The notes under the pieces: generated by a model
What the model was told of the DNA's origin: nothing
Databases searched by the model: none
What the model saw: only the letters and a program-made list of their open reading frames with translations
Part shown: positions 48,101 to 59,682 of the stretch, piece by piece
Layout of the letters: every line of letters starts with the position of its first letter
Position numbering within the stretch: the first letter of the stretch is position 1
Origin: Oscheius onirici
Lineage: Eukaryota > Nematoda > Chromadorea > Rhabditida > Rhabditidae
Length of the DNA stretch: 64,000 nt
Assembly: GCA_932521025.1 (NCBI GenBank)
Contig: OW051472.1
Coordinates: 2,232,001-2,296,000, forward strand
Reading direction: 5' to 3'
Position numbers and translations under genes: made by a program

Positions 48101-51100
48101 TAGAAAAGAGTCGCATTCAGTGTTTAGCATAGCTTTCATCTCCTCCTACAAAAAGAAATCTTACACATCTTTCGTTCTACAAATATCGGATACAGTCCAA
48201 AATGAAATTGCTCGACATTGTTTGATATCTTTTATATCATTTCAGAGAGTTCCGAACGCGAATCTGATCGGAACTCTCTGAAAGTCGCTCAACACAGGCT
48301 AGAAAGAAGAATGTTAGGCGTCTGGATGTTAGACCGCTGGACGAACCAACGGCTGAGACGCACATCCAAATTGAACGACTGGAAGACGTTGGCGATTAAT
48401 AAGAAGCTCAGCTGGGCCGAAAGGATTTCAAACATGGACTCGAGCAGATAGGCAAAGAAAATTACAGAGTGGTACCCGAGAGATGGGAAGAGAAGATCTG
48501 GAGAACAAAAGTGCAGGTGGTTGGACGAGATCGCAAAACATTTCACACTTCTGTAGTCTCATTCAATCCAAGTTCATTGTATCACAAAAATTTATAAGGA
48601 GTCGATTTTTTATTGTGGCACAATTAGGTACTCTCTGTTTTCGGTGACAACAAGTGTTTTTACGCCTTCTTCAAAATTCCTAAATGTATACAAAAATGTC
48701 AGCTGAATAATGCAAAGTAGCTTCTCTTCTGAAAAAGCAACTACTAGAAATATAATTCTCAAAACTATCCAAAGATCCCTGAGGTTATTCGTCACTGTCG
48801 GCGAAGATAGCACATTTTTGATGAGCGCCAACGATAAAACCTATCTCACCGCGAGGGATGACGCGTCTGACATTGCAATGAGCGAAAGTTCCCGACAGAA
48901 TCTTCGAGTTCAAAGCGATCTCTTCATCCGGGGGCATCTTCATGTTCCGATCTGATCAGCTAGCTTATCAATCATATGGACACGATAGGTACGGCATACG
49001 TACTTTTAGCCGGGAACTCCCATTATTGAGATAAAAAGGTCATTGAGCTTACTTCAGTTTTCAGAACATGGTCTATTTTTCGTTCCGAATGGCGGAGTCA
49101 GTACTTAAGTATAGTTACACAGTGTTCCATATCGTAGCAAAACAAGATCAAGCAGCCCCAAAATTGTTTGCTAGAGATTCCAGTTTCTAAAATACCCCGA
49201 AAACACCAATATCGTGATAGCTGGTTATTTGGTTACGAATGTTGTCGACAATCTGCTAATTCTTACAAGGATTCGTTGAAACAGTCAAAAATTTGAAGGT
49301 TAGCTTCTAGAGAGTACAAAACCTTTGATTACAATGGCTCTTTAATAAAGTTCCTTGACAGTTTTCAGAAAATAAGTGTCTTTTCGAAGAATCAATTCAG
49401 GAAGGAGTGTTGGAGCGAAGTTGTAAAATGTTACATTGAATACTTGTAACAAGAAAAGAACATCGAAATTTGATAAGTAAAGGCAATTAATTTCAAAGAA
49501 ATTCCAGCTATTCCAAAGGTTTTCCCCCAACTTGAGCCACTGTGCGGATCTGTGCCTCTTTGTTTCTATTAACAGCCATCACATTAGCAGAAAGCCGGCA
49601 AAAATTCTTTTAGAAAACTGGCTTTCTTTTCTCTCGCTACTGGGCGCAAAAGCCAAGAAGTGAGAACGGTTGATCATAGACGATTTTTGGAAATTGATCT
49701 TTGATTTCTTTGTTTCTCTAACAATTTTCTACGCAACTGTTCGTAAAAAAAAGTAATGTGAAAGATGCGAAGCTTCATTCTATTGATAAAAGAGAGTGCT
49801 TGAAATTATCCAAATATGTTATGTATTCCTCAAAATTTGTTTCTCAACGACAACATTCTCAAATTTGAATGTTTTACAATTCACTCATCTATATGTAGAA
49901 CGCTCGAGCTATCTGCTTGATCCCTGATGAATGTCAAATTCTAGATCTATTTTTGGCCTTCCACTCAAAACTATGGTGCCGGCGCTGGTCCCACTTTTGT
50001 GATTGCGAATCCGAAAATAAAATTTTTGACATGAATAAAACAGATAGCTGAAGCGCTCAAGCCGACGTGAACAAAAAGGAGCAAACCTTCTCTAGTGTTT
50101 TTACCTATCTTGACCATCAAACCAGGCCACATTCCTCTCTCCTATCTCAACCACAAACCGTTCGCAACATTAGTGGAATTTCACTTCGCTGACGAGTCCT
50201 TCGCTCTGTGGTGGAAAAGATAGAGGCCACGCGAAAAAAACACACTCCCGTTGCCGGCAATTAACTTGAAAAGTTTTCTCGGCAACCAGCTTAGGGCATA
50301 GATCAGATAAAGATTCGATCGCGATGATCGGGAGACTGAATTTTATGAGGTGGAAGAGGGTCACGCCATGTGCTAAGCGAGGAGAGATAAAAGATGCAAC
50401 CTTTTGGTACACCTTTTTGGGATTTGAACCTTGTAGTTCGGTGAACATCACTCCAAGACCCCTCTACTCTTCGGATGTGATCTCGGTCAGGTGAACTACT
50501 TTGAAAACCGAATAAACAGTTTTTTAAACAGTTCGGTGAACTGGTAGATCAAAAAGCTCTAGGCAGAAATTTCATAAAGAGCTAACGGATTTTTGCATGC
50601 TATGGCTGTTCAGAAACTTGGCAAAATAAAAAGTTTGGCAGTTTCGCACTTTGACGATCGGTGAAACATAATTGAAAAAAATCTATGAATACAACTGTTT
50701 CGAGCTCTGATAGGAAAGAAGCGTCCTTCTGTGCATCAAAACTTTGTATTTTTCACAAGAAAGGAGCTGAACAACTATAAGCAAGCGACGACAATCTATA
50801 TGAGGAATACGCGAAGCAAAAATCCGACTATTTTCGAAATTTGGGAAAAAGATCTTGGCATAGCCGAAGTGGTAAAAAAACAGAAATCGATTCTTTAGTG
50901 AGTAACGTGAAGCAAAAATTGAACAACGGTTCCAATCAGTGCAATTTTGCAGTAGAGTGAGTACACATACAACCCAAGGAACATGAAAACCACAAAAAGA
51001 TGTCCAATAATTTCTAAAAAGAAAGCTTTTTAGATCAGATTCAAGCAACAATCTTACATCCAAAAACGATACAAAACAATCGATTATTGGTGAACATGAT

Positions 51101-51721
51101 AGTTCAGGTTTAATGCAAGGTGTAGAAAAAGTGTGTTGTGACCCAACAACATGAATGTTTTCCCTTTGTCAACCCAGTTATTTTTGAGGCCCCGTTTTGA
51201 AGCCCTTCTAGTCCTATTTTCCGAGCAAAAAAACATACTTATAATCGCTGCTTACAGTTGTGTAAAGTTTTATCTCACAATCAGTTTTCATAGCAGAATT
51301 TCCCCAAGCGAGTCAGATGACAAAAGTGAAATTCTTGCGAGGAAGAACTCTTTAGACCCTGTGATGAAATATCATACTTTTATTCGCTGTGAACATCTAT
51401 TTTTTTTACTTTGTTTCAGTAGTTCTAGGTATAACAACTTCCCGTCCTATTTCAGTTTCCGACTGCTATTGTACAATTCAAAATTTGCCAAAAAAAACAT
51501 TCTCAAAATGACTCACGTTTAGTCAGTCTCCTCTCACACTTGATAATCCTCCTGCTCTCGTGTTTCTTCTTCTTCTGGGCCTTCTTGCCCGGTAATCGAC
51601 TGACTGTCACGCCGCTAGGAATATCAGTCTCATTGAAGTTTGGCTCCTCCAGCTGGGTCTCCTCCTCCAAATCGCAAAGGGAATAGCATAAAAGTAGCAA
51701 AATGATGAAGACATTCCTCAT
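39152..51721 (-). CDS. qua-1: Hedgehog-related protein with Hint domain, quahog-like
   Basis: Seventeen exons (minus): 51721-51517, 48951-48850, 47506-47397, 47338-47204, 46529-46245, 46203-46042, 45551-45368, 45329-45223, 43929-43692, 42585-42482, 42441-42283, 41563-41114, 41053-40883, 40529-40394, 39620-39532, 39496-39278, 39232-39152. All phases match; 978 aa. Signal peptide FIILLLLCYSLC, then a basic patch. Four related modules follow, each with CC (about residues 114, 245, 398, 513), a (E/I)V(I/T)(L/V)S..(D/N)F strand and a later CK; this is a ground-like layout. A Gly/Asn-rich then Gln-rich linker spans about 598-747. The Hint domain has nucleophile C772 (GFACFTADTWVVT), His near 841 (ISPKHF) and GAYAPLT then LASCY near 917. 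Hint domains self-splice; C. elegans QUA-1 is needed for molting. The symbol rests on architecture, not alignment. Confidence 0.8.
48255..48590 (+). mobile_element. LINE 3'-end fragment
   Basis: Plus-strand translation QHRLERRMLGVWMLDRWTNQ, then LSWAERISNM and EWYPRDGKRRSG, is the typical C-terminal tail of nematode non-LTR reverse transcriptases, with stop codons. It lies in intron 2 of the quahog-like gene, antisense to it. The 36-kb LINE copy lacks this part. Confidence 0.7.
50440..50535 (+). repeat. 3' fragment of the 2.3-kb SINE-like repeat
   Basis: ATCACTCCAAGACCCCTCTA and CTCTTCGGATGTGATC, then CCGAATAAACAGTTTTTTAA match 2438-2520. Only the 3' part is present, as expected of 5'-truncated retroposition. 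It is in intron 1 of the quahog-like gene. Confidence 0.65.
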
Positions 51722-53599
51722 TGACGAGTGAATTAATGACGGACAAGCGTCCCGCGCTCTCTTTCGGTCAAAAGGGGGAGAAGGACAAGCTTTGGCTTAG
51801 GTGGGTGACCTGTGTCTATAGGAGAGAATCTCTCTCCCGCTTGGGGGAAAATTAGATACCCGTTATCTCGCTCGAAGATCTACAGCGTCACTTTTAGACT
51901 GATAGAGAGAGAACGCCGGACGGGGACATCTCTTGATGATTTATGTCCAATAAAGTGTGGCATAAAAATGGCGGAAAGAGAGAGAAAGTAGCCGGAGATT
52001 TGAAAAGGGACATATGGGTTGTTTGTTTCTCAAAAAGTACTAGCAGTCTTAAAAAATTTTTCTTTTGTTTTCTTGGTCTTTGAAGTCAGAACAACTATTT
52101 GTCCATACTTTTTCCTCTGAAGACAAACAGAACAAAAAATCTCAAAACATCTGAACTTCAAGGACATTTTATCGCAACAGTTCTGTTTCTTCCGTATATA
52201 ACAAAACACTGAAAAAATAGCGTTTCACAATAGCGAACTGAAAATTCAGAATTTTAGGATGTTGTTTCAATGTCAGCTCTTGTTGATGTGAGCTCCAGAT
52301 CTTTATTCCACAACGCTTGTAAAATTTGGTTTCGCTCTCGCGGTTTCTGTTGCTCTGGAAAACACTTCGACAAATTTCGGTCATCCTCATTAAAATTTTA
52401 CAATTTTTTTGTTTTTGTATAACCATATTTATATATAGAAGGGCACTCTAATGGTTGCAGCAATAAGACATTCTTTCATCTTTAATATTAAAGTGCAATG
52501 GTGTCTGTGGCTGACTCTGTTTATTTGTTTATCTGTTTGTTTGTCCGTGGCCGCGCAATTTTGGTGTATAGTCTGTTTCAAACGGACACCTGAAGAAATT
52601 TAAATTTCGGTGCGCGCGAACACAAAATTTCATGCTTTTGGTATTTTTTACTATTTTTGCTGCCATTTTTTATGTTTCTGTTGTTCTTATCGAAATCTAC
52701 GCATATTAAAACCTATTTGTCACTGAAATAGGAGCAAAATAACAGGTTTTGAGTTGATTTGGGACAAAATGGCTGCTTTTTCACGAAAACCGCCGAGAAT
52801 CCTTGCAAAGTGGGTATATTCTGCCCTTTTCACCTCATGTAGGTATTTCTCTACGCTGAGTTCGAAAATGCAGTCGAAAATAAGAAAAAGTGGCGATAAA
52901 ACATCTAAAAAAATCGTTTACATTGCACAAAGAGAAATAAAATCCAACGCTGCGGCCGTCATTTGCATATTTTCGTGACGAGAACCACGAAATAAATCCT
53001 TTAAAGAATTGATTTGGTGTCCCTATTCGTTGGAAATAGACTATATTGTTAAGAGTCGCCATCTCCACCCAGACGACCCGGGTTCGATTCCTCTCCTCGC
53101 CAAATATTTTTGCTAAATTGTTTTGAGTAGGAAATAGAGTCAGGGTATCCGGTAGGAGATTGGAAGGGACCGGTTGATCTTTATAAGTTCAGAGAGGGAT
53201 TGAATGGCCAGAAAATTGGAAAATTCGTATCGGTTCTTTAGGAGGGGGTGAGAATCCTGTGAAAGAATGAAAAAGGGTCCGATTGGTTAGGGAAGGAAGA
53301 AGACGTGACAGGATCAAAAAAGATCAGTTGACTGGGGAAGGGATCAGAAGAGATCAGTTGACTGGGGAAGAGATCGGTTGACTGGGGAAGGGATCAGAAG
53401 TAAAGATGAGAACCCAAGTAAAAAAGCCGCCGCCAAGCGGCGAAGCCGGCTGGTGTAATAAATAAACGAATAAACAATCTTGTTTCATGACAGTTTCAGA
53501 ACTTCTGTCTAAAGTCTGTTCAAAAAAAGAACGCAACAGTAACCCATAAATATTTCGCTTCGAGAACCACAAACCCCTGTTTTTCAGGGTAAACTGCAT

Positions 53600-54090
53600 C
53601 ATTCAAAACGATTTCTTGATTTTCTCAACGGTGAATTGTACCGAGGCTGAATTAATAGGCTATATAAGAGACCTGGATATCTTATCGTCTGAGAATGGTA
53701 AACGTTCCAAGTTTTCATCAAAACACAATTTTGCCCATAACTCTTCAGGGTTGCATCCTACAAAAAAGTTGTCAACTACAATAATTTTTTTCTCAGAACG
53801 ACAAACAGTTTGCTTTTTTGAAAAATGATTTTTGACTTTGGGATCATGTCAAAACTGAAAATGTCCGGATGGCGCAGTAGATTTGGGAAATTCACGCTGG
53901 AGCGACCAGGGTTCGAGTCCGCCGTGTGCAAATCTTTTTGTTTTTTTAACTGTAGCATTATACTGGCCTAAGAGCCACCCCTGCAAAATATCAGCTCAAA
54001 CGGTTCTGTAATTTTCTCTCAAAAAATTTTCTCTCAAAAAATCAAATTCGATTTCAAAAAATCACCCTGAGGTGGGGTACATCAGGCTTG
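53600..54090 (+). repeat. Partial copy of the foldback element
   Basis: Same-orientation match to about 6840-7260: GAGGCTGAATTAATAGGCT, ACAAAAAAGTTGTCAACTAC, and the tRNA-like boxes GATGGCGCAGTAG and GGTTCGAGTCC at about 53860-53925. The outer terminal repeats are missing. Confidence 0.65.
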
Positions 54091-54150
54091 TTGATTTTGA
54101 GCCGCCGGGCCGCGCACGGATTGGGCGGTATTTTCAAAACAGTAGTTTTT

Positions 54151-54422
54151 TGCATTTTTAGGTGCTTTATACTCATTTTTTCGACTTCTAAATGGCTTTA
54201 ATCGATTCAGCGTAAAAAACTATCCTAGAAACGTCTATTCCGGCAAAAAAAAATTGAAGAGAAAATATGGAGAAAGGCAAAATGAGTGAAAACGTTTTCG
54301 TTTTTTTCTCCATATTTTCTCTTCAATTTTTTTTGCCGGAATAGTCTTTTCTAGTGTAGCTTTTCACGCTGAATTGACTACCTAGAAGTCGAAAAAATGA
54401 GTATAAAGCACCTAAAAATGCA
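54151..54422. repeat. Long inverted repeat, MITE-like
   Basis: TGCATTTTTAGGTGCTTTAT at the left mirrors ATAAAGCACCTAAAAATGCA at the right. Arms include CATTTTTTCGACTTCTA and a central GAGAAAATATGGAGAAA palindrome. The interior resembles that of the 7605-8076 element, but it lacks the GGGACAGTCCC ends. Confidence 0.6.
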
Positions 54423-55404
54423 AAAAAAAATGCACAAGATTTCAGTTTACGAGATCCAACTTCTTTCTCAGTTTGTAGTTCGAGTATACAGTTCCACTTT
54501 TTTGTTTCATCACTTCCCTTTACTCGGAAATGAAAGGTACCCTTTTCACTTTTCCAAATAATCTCTCCACCCATCTACAGTTCAACTGCCTTTGTCTCGT
54601 GTAGAATTTTGGGAGAATGGGTTGCATAAAAAATTGCCTTCTTTTTTTCCTTTTTTGTTTCAGTAGATGTACATGTATTAGTCCCTAAATAGTGCAAATG
54701 ATTGAAGCGAGCTGTCGGAAAATTATTGAACGTGTAATTAAAGAGATTTGATCACCATTTTTGTTTCAGTGTTTTTGGACCTGACCGCTTTATTCGAAAA
54801 GTGACAGAATGGACTTGTCTGAAACGTCAGTTTCTTCTCAAAGTTTACAGAATTTTCTATTTGTTCCACTATGAGTATATGTACCATACTACAATGTTTG
54901 CAACAATTGATCTAGACAACCGAAACCAAAGAGACAAAAATGTCAGTTATAAAGAAAAGAATAGCATTACTGAGTTCTACTGATCACATCGTCCTCTATA
55001 ACTTCTTCCTCGATCGGTCCATTAGCTCCTCTCCCAGAAGAGGAACTTCCATTTTTAGTTCCTCGAAACACAAAGAGTTTTTTCCGCCTCCCGTTCGAAA
55101 CATGCGAGCTTATCATTTAGAGCGCTGCGGACAGCTGACCAAAAAAGTTTTTCGAGTATTTGGGAGGAAGAACGAGATGGGTCGATCTGATACGGTCGGC
55201 AAATTATAGTGGCTTTCGCCCATGGATGGATAGAGGACAAAGTTGAAAGAAGGGGTCAGTTTTGGATTCGGATATGTTTTATAGACAAAACATCCCATCA
55301 ATAAACAGAAAAATTTCTTGTTTCAATTCCTCCTGATAAATACTTCATGCAAAACTGAACGATTCCTTTTGTTTTGGTTGACCATGTATGTTAAAGGGAC
55401 CGAA

Positions 55405-55470
55405 AAATGGGCGTGCATAGCCAAGCGGTTAACGCGCAAGGCCCAGGTTTGATCCCCATATATGTTTACT
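55405..55470 (+). other. tRNA-like Pol III boxes
   Basis: A box ATAGCCAAGCGGTTAACGCG and B box AGGTTTGATCCCC are only about 20 bases apart, too close for a full tRNA. Directly preceded by TTAAAGGGACCG, which recalls the MITE ends elsewhere in the window. Probably a truncated SINE head. Confidence 0.4.
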
Positions 55471-56164
55471 GTTTTTGCTATTGTATATTAAGTACATATA
55501 TCACTTCAGATCTTTTTTTGCTGCTTCTAAACTGCTCGTGCAACTCGTTTTTTCTTAAATTTGAGGCATTTTCATAAATTGAGCGGCCGCCGAAAGCGAA
55601 AACGGGGCCCCGCGTTTTAACATACATGTGGTCGACACAACATTATTAGGAAAGATTCCGTTTCACTTTCATGTTTTACCTTTTACGTATAAACATTTAG
55701 TGGACAGACTAGTCCTTGCTTAGTATCTAATTCTGGCAAAAACTCGAGAGACCAGCGAGATTTGAGACCATAAACCATCAGTTTTCCATCAGATACTGGT
55801 TGAAGTTTACGAGAGAGAAAAAGAGTTTATAGGTAGATTTTGATTTTATGGTCACTTTTCTCTTTGAATTATCAATTCCAGCGCTAACTCTCGTAACTTA
55901 TGACCGTCAAATATCTACAGGTACACAGTTCGAAAAGATCTATTTTCTCGTTTGTTTCATAAAAACTGTTTATTAGAAAAAATCTTTAAAAAACATTAGA
56001 GAAATGATTTTGGTTCTAAAAATATCCACTTTATCCACTTGACGACTGTGTTCAAATTTCCGCTATCATTTTTATTTTGTCAGGTGACTGTTTGATTTTG
56101 TACAAAGCGTTTATACAGAACCCTATCTAGAATGAACTTGCTGACTCTTTTACCAGTACACTTT

Positions 56165-57070
56165 TTATTGATACAACGCAACAATGTCTTCCGGTTCCAG
56201 GACAACTTCGACATTATCACCTCCGGCGACTTTCTTTCCTATGAGATACATACAGCCAGTCTCATCCGGGTCCAGACGGAGACTGAGAATCTGAAAATTG
56301 GTTATTGGTTGTCGTTCTTCCGTCAGGATGTACAAATCATCGAAGAAGCTTTTGCAATTGCGACTATATAAACTTCTTGAAACACACTTTGCAAATATTT
56401 TATCGGAAATTCTAAAGGTATTCGATAGGTTTCAGGTCAGGCCTATTACAAACATGGAAACCTATTTCCTTTGAAAAAAAAACGAAAACTTCTAGTTTGG
56501 TTATTTCGAGAGAATGATAGCATGACTATTTTCAATTCGTTGCGAGACCCAATCATAGCATTTTATTATGCAAAACTCAGCTAAATATTGAAATTGAATG
56601 GCAATTTGGTGTAAATGGTCTCGAAAGGAATGAAAAAGTGCTTCACCAGAATGAACAAACTCTGTTATCAGAGTTTAACAGAACTGTTGAAACATTTTCA
56701 TTTTCAAAGACTCTTTCGAAAAGTTTTTTCTCGAAAAACATACAGGAAAGAGGAAATACAAAATTGCACCCAGCACAATCTACCCACTTTTGTCAGACTC
56801 AAATAACAAATGAAACAAAAAATCTTTTTTTCTGCATACAGCAGCTTTGAATTATTTCACTAACCTGTGCCAATACCGTGTCAAAGAGAATAATGTCTCC
56901 TCTCTTCAGCTGATCTGCTCTCTTTTCCGTGTACTTTGTCAGGTTTGGGGCACTGAAAAAGAAACATTTATTTAACAAGGGCCCGTCAAAAATGCAAAAA
57001 AAACCAACCAAAAGACATCGAAGACGAGAAGACCGGCGATGATTAGAACAGTTGTGGTCATGGGAGACAT
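56165..57070 (-). CDS. Small secreted protein, unknown family
   Basis: Three exons (minus): 57070-57009, 56952-56865 and 56290-56165, joined in phase; 91 aa. The N-terminus is a clear signal peptide (TTTVLIIAGLLVFDVFW), with cleavage likely near CAP. The mature part is mixed charged and beta-like: KRADQLKRGDIILFDTVLAQ, then LRLDPDETGCMYLIGKKVAG and a C-terminal VEVVLEPEDIVALYQ. Two cysteines remain after the signal peptide. I do not recognise the family. The stop codon TAA overlaps the AATAAA poly(A) signal (CAATAAAAAG). It lies between the quahog-like gene and the divergent 7TM pair, same strand as the first of these. Confidence 0.7.
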
Positions 57071-57222
57071 TGAAGTATACCGGTTCGCGTACCCTTCCCT
57101 ATCACCTGTTTATTTATACTCTCCCCAACTTTTTGGGGGTGTGAAAACCGCGACGAAAGGCGCCAACCTTGGAAAAGTTACACACGCAAAGTCCGTGTGT
57201 TTTGAGAACAAGAAATTATTTA

Positions 57223-58345
57223 TTAGTTTTCGATCAAGAGTCTTGGCGATGGATTGTCCAGTCTCTGAACGGCTGACTGTCTTTTCGGCTTCAGTTCGAA
57301 CGTCATCAAGTCCGAAATACAAAACCATGTCAGTACCGAGGTGTAGAAGCCGTAGTAGTCGAAAATAAGACGGAAAAGCTGAAATTTTTTAGGCTTTTAT
57401 GGACTTTTTAAGGCATAAAATAAGAGAAATGGTTACTTGAAAGAAGAAGACATCGATGATTCTCATGGCCGTTTCGTCATCGTAGATTATCCAAAGACAT
57501 TGGTCCTTCTCAAGATACGGTTTGAGAATGCAGTGTTTGGTTAGGTCATACAATAAATTTTCCCAGTAAATCAGGGAGAGGGGGACTAGAGGTAGGGCCT
57601 CAAACCGTTTATGTTCAGAAGAGTCTGAACCACCTGCCTTTAGAAACAGTCCTCTGGACAGACTCTTGATTCCAATGAGTGTCAGTTCAGAATATTCGTC
57701 TCCGAGTTTCAGTCTGTTCATTGAAACGACACAGTAGACATGGGTTAGGAATAGTACGAGGAAGAAAGTATAAGTTGTTCCGGATGAATAGAAGGCCTTG
57801 ACGCGGTACTGAAGATCGGGGTCTCTGTCTCTCTGTTTTAGTCTCTCTTACCTCTTGTTCACTTTTATCTTCCAGAAAGAAACTACTGAAAGAAGTGATC
57901 CAAAGCAGTGCAACAAGAGCAATTCCAAAGTAACAGACCTTGTCCATGCTGCTCCTAAAAAACGTCAGAGAAACTTTTTTCCAGACCAACCGTCTATGTA
58001 ATCTTTTCCAATGGACTGCAAAGAAAGCCAGCAGCACTGCATCTATTGGAAAGAAAACTTGAAGCAGCTTGTCCGAATAGAAACTGTACCGCTTGAGATT
58101 AATCTATGACCATATATTTAGAGTTATTTTTTCGTCAAAAAACTCACAGTAACCGCATTCAACAGGGTACAAAAGAGATAATAGAAGATTGTCCAGGAAC
58201 AATGAGCGATTATGCCCTTCTGAAAATTCTGTACCAGAGCCTGGTGTGAGCGGACAAAAGTGATTATAACGACATTTATCGTCGCGACTATGATGACATC
58301 CTGGAATATGGGCACGAAGCGCAGAGGCGACTCGTAAGTAGTCAT
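57223..58345 (-). CDS. Multi-pass membrane protein, divergent pair member 1
   Basis: Five exons (minus): 58345-58148, 58091-57991, 57954-57852, 57808-57437, 57378-57223; phases match, 309 aa. About seven hydrophobic segments: FQDVIIVATINVVIITFV, AHCSWTIFYYLFCTLL, PIDAVLLAFFAVHW, FGIALVALLWITSF, YTFFLVLFLTHVYCVV, LVPLSLIYW and the last around FDYYGFYTSVLTWFCISDLM. The gene at 58503 is its paralogue: shared NFQK, the HVYC/HLYC pair, GIKSLSRGL versus GIKKMSKGL, and DYYG.Y.S.LT..CIS. The fourth exon has ~13 extra residues (AGGSDSSEHKRFE) that the paralogue lacks and that could be a retained 39-nt intron. A nematode-specific receptor is likely, but the family is not recognised. Poly(A) signal AATAAA overlaps the end at about 57217-57222. 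Confidence 0.75.
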
Positions 58346-58502
58346 TATGTGATGGTTGAAGAAAAGTTAACACCTGTCAAGTTCTTGCATATTCTATGCT
58401 TCTGGAACTTTTGAGCTCTATACGGCTTGACTAGGGAGCATTATTCAGCTGCTTTCATTCCAAGCAGCAGCTGCATTCAGGACTTTCGAACAAAGTCTGT
58501 CA
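58346..58502. promoter_or_regulatory. Shared bidirectional promoter region
   Basis: Only 157 bases separate the start codons of two divergently transcribed paralogues. It contains GAGCATTATTCAGCTGCTTT and an imperfect palindrome around CAGCTGCTTTCATTCCAAGCAGC, with two CAGCTG-type E-box cores. No TATA box is evident. Co-regulation is inferred from spacing alone. Confidence 0.5.
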
Positions 58503-59682
58503 ATGTCATATGAACTGGTCCTACACCTTTCAGTATTCATCCATGAATTTATCCTCATAGAAACGTTTCGAAGCATTGTATATGTGTTTGCGGTCAACGC
58601 TACAGTAATCTATCTTCTACTGACTAGAAAGATCAGAAAGAGCAACTTTCAAAAGGCTGTTATTGGACAGGCAGCTTGGATTTTGAGCAATGAGATAGTA
58701 AATTATCTCCAGAAAACTGTCACCCGTGAAGATAGTGATTACAACACGGTGAATGAAGCCGACTTGAAGATCAAAATGCCACATTTCTAGATATACCATC
58801 TCAAACAAATTCTACGGTGTGTGTATGAGGAATTTGTCATTCTTGACCTTACTTTTGTTACCTTATTCTCACTCTACTGGAAACATATGGCTGTCAAGCA
58901 AAAGTTGTGGGAAATTATTAGTGTCATCGTTCTTTTCCTAGTGGCTGGCATATGTTTATTTACGCAGTACATTTCCGAAATTCTGGGACCTTACAACACT
59001 TCTGTCGTTAGTTTTTCTCAATTACTCAATTACGCAGAATATGATAAAAACAATTCTTTTTTGTGACACTTTTCTGTTCTCTTACTGTTACTGTTACTGT
59101 CTGCAATCCTTTCTTTCAGCCCCCTTCCATATTATTTCGTACTCCGCAAGCATTTCATTTGACTGTGTTACTAATCCATCTCTACTGTTACCTAGTCATT
59201 GCTAAGATGAAAGCAAGTAGAGAACACTCTGCCGTTGTGACTAGAGGAATCAAGAAAATGTCCAAGGGACTCTTATACAAGGTAATTTTTCAAAATCCAT
59301 GACCCAACTTGTTTCAAGTCGCTTATTGTCCTTCTTTTTATTCTGACAACGATTCACGGCGAGGCTCTACAATATTTGTACAGCAACTATAGAGACCAGA
59401 CCGTCGAGTTCTTTTCGATTATGGACAAATACGACTTCATGAGAGCAGCATACGAGTTAATTTTCATACATGTAAGGTGGTGTTTATCAAAGAAAAAGAA
59501 CTTTAAAGCTTCTACAATCTGCGAAAGACTACTATGGCTTATACAGCTCTTTACTCACATGCTATTGCATTTCTGGTCTGCTGCAGCCGGAGAAGAAGAA
59601 TGCTACTCGCCTCTTTTCTGTCAGAGCTAACCCGTCGGGAAGCAGTCTCGGACAGGAGAGGGCTTCCAATCTTGAGCAATAA
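58503..59682 (+). CDS. Multi-pass membrane protein, divergent pair member 2
   Basis: Exons 58503-58748, 58791-59006, 59120-59281, 59319-59471 and 59509-59682 join in phase to 316 aa. An alternative donor at 58718 would remove ten residues. Hydrophobic segments include SIVYVFAVNATVIYLLL, VILDLTFVTLFSLYW, IISVIVLFLVAGICLF, LTVLLIHLYCYLVIA, SLIVLLFILTTIHG and a last one around DYYGLYSSLLTCYCISGLL. Order and exon borders correspond to the gene at 57223-58345, clearly a paralogue by inverted duplication. Two introns are 37 nt. AATAAA is at 59690. Family not recognised; a nematode 7TM receptor is the most likely class. Confidence 0.75.

Larger units (their letters stand above)
51722..56162. other. 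Repeat-rich intergenic region
   Basis: About 4.4 kb upstream of the quahog-like gene, without supported exons. It holds a B-box-like tRNA-related piece near 53040-53110, a foldback-element copy (53600-54090), an inverted repeat (54151-54422) and another tRNA-like head near 55405-55470. Around 53320-53400 the phrase GATCAGTTGACTGGGGAAG recurs three times. Confidence 0.5.

Noticed and set aside
48610-48831. 73-residue minus-strand frame as an extra exon of the quahog-like gene
   Set aside because: No good acceptor, and exon 2 (ending 48850) joins exon 3 (47506) in correct phase without it.
54940-55310. Opposed open frames at about 55.0-55.3 kb
   Set aside because: Neither has signal peptide, domain or convincing splice sites. 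Too little to call a gene.
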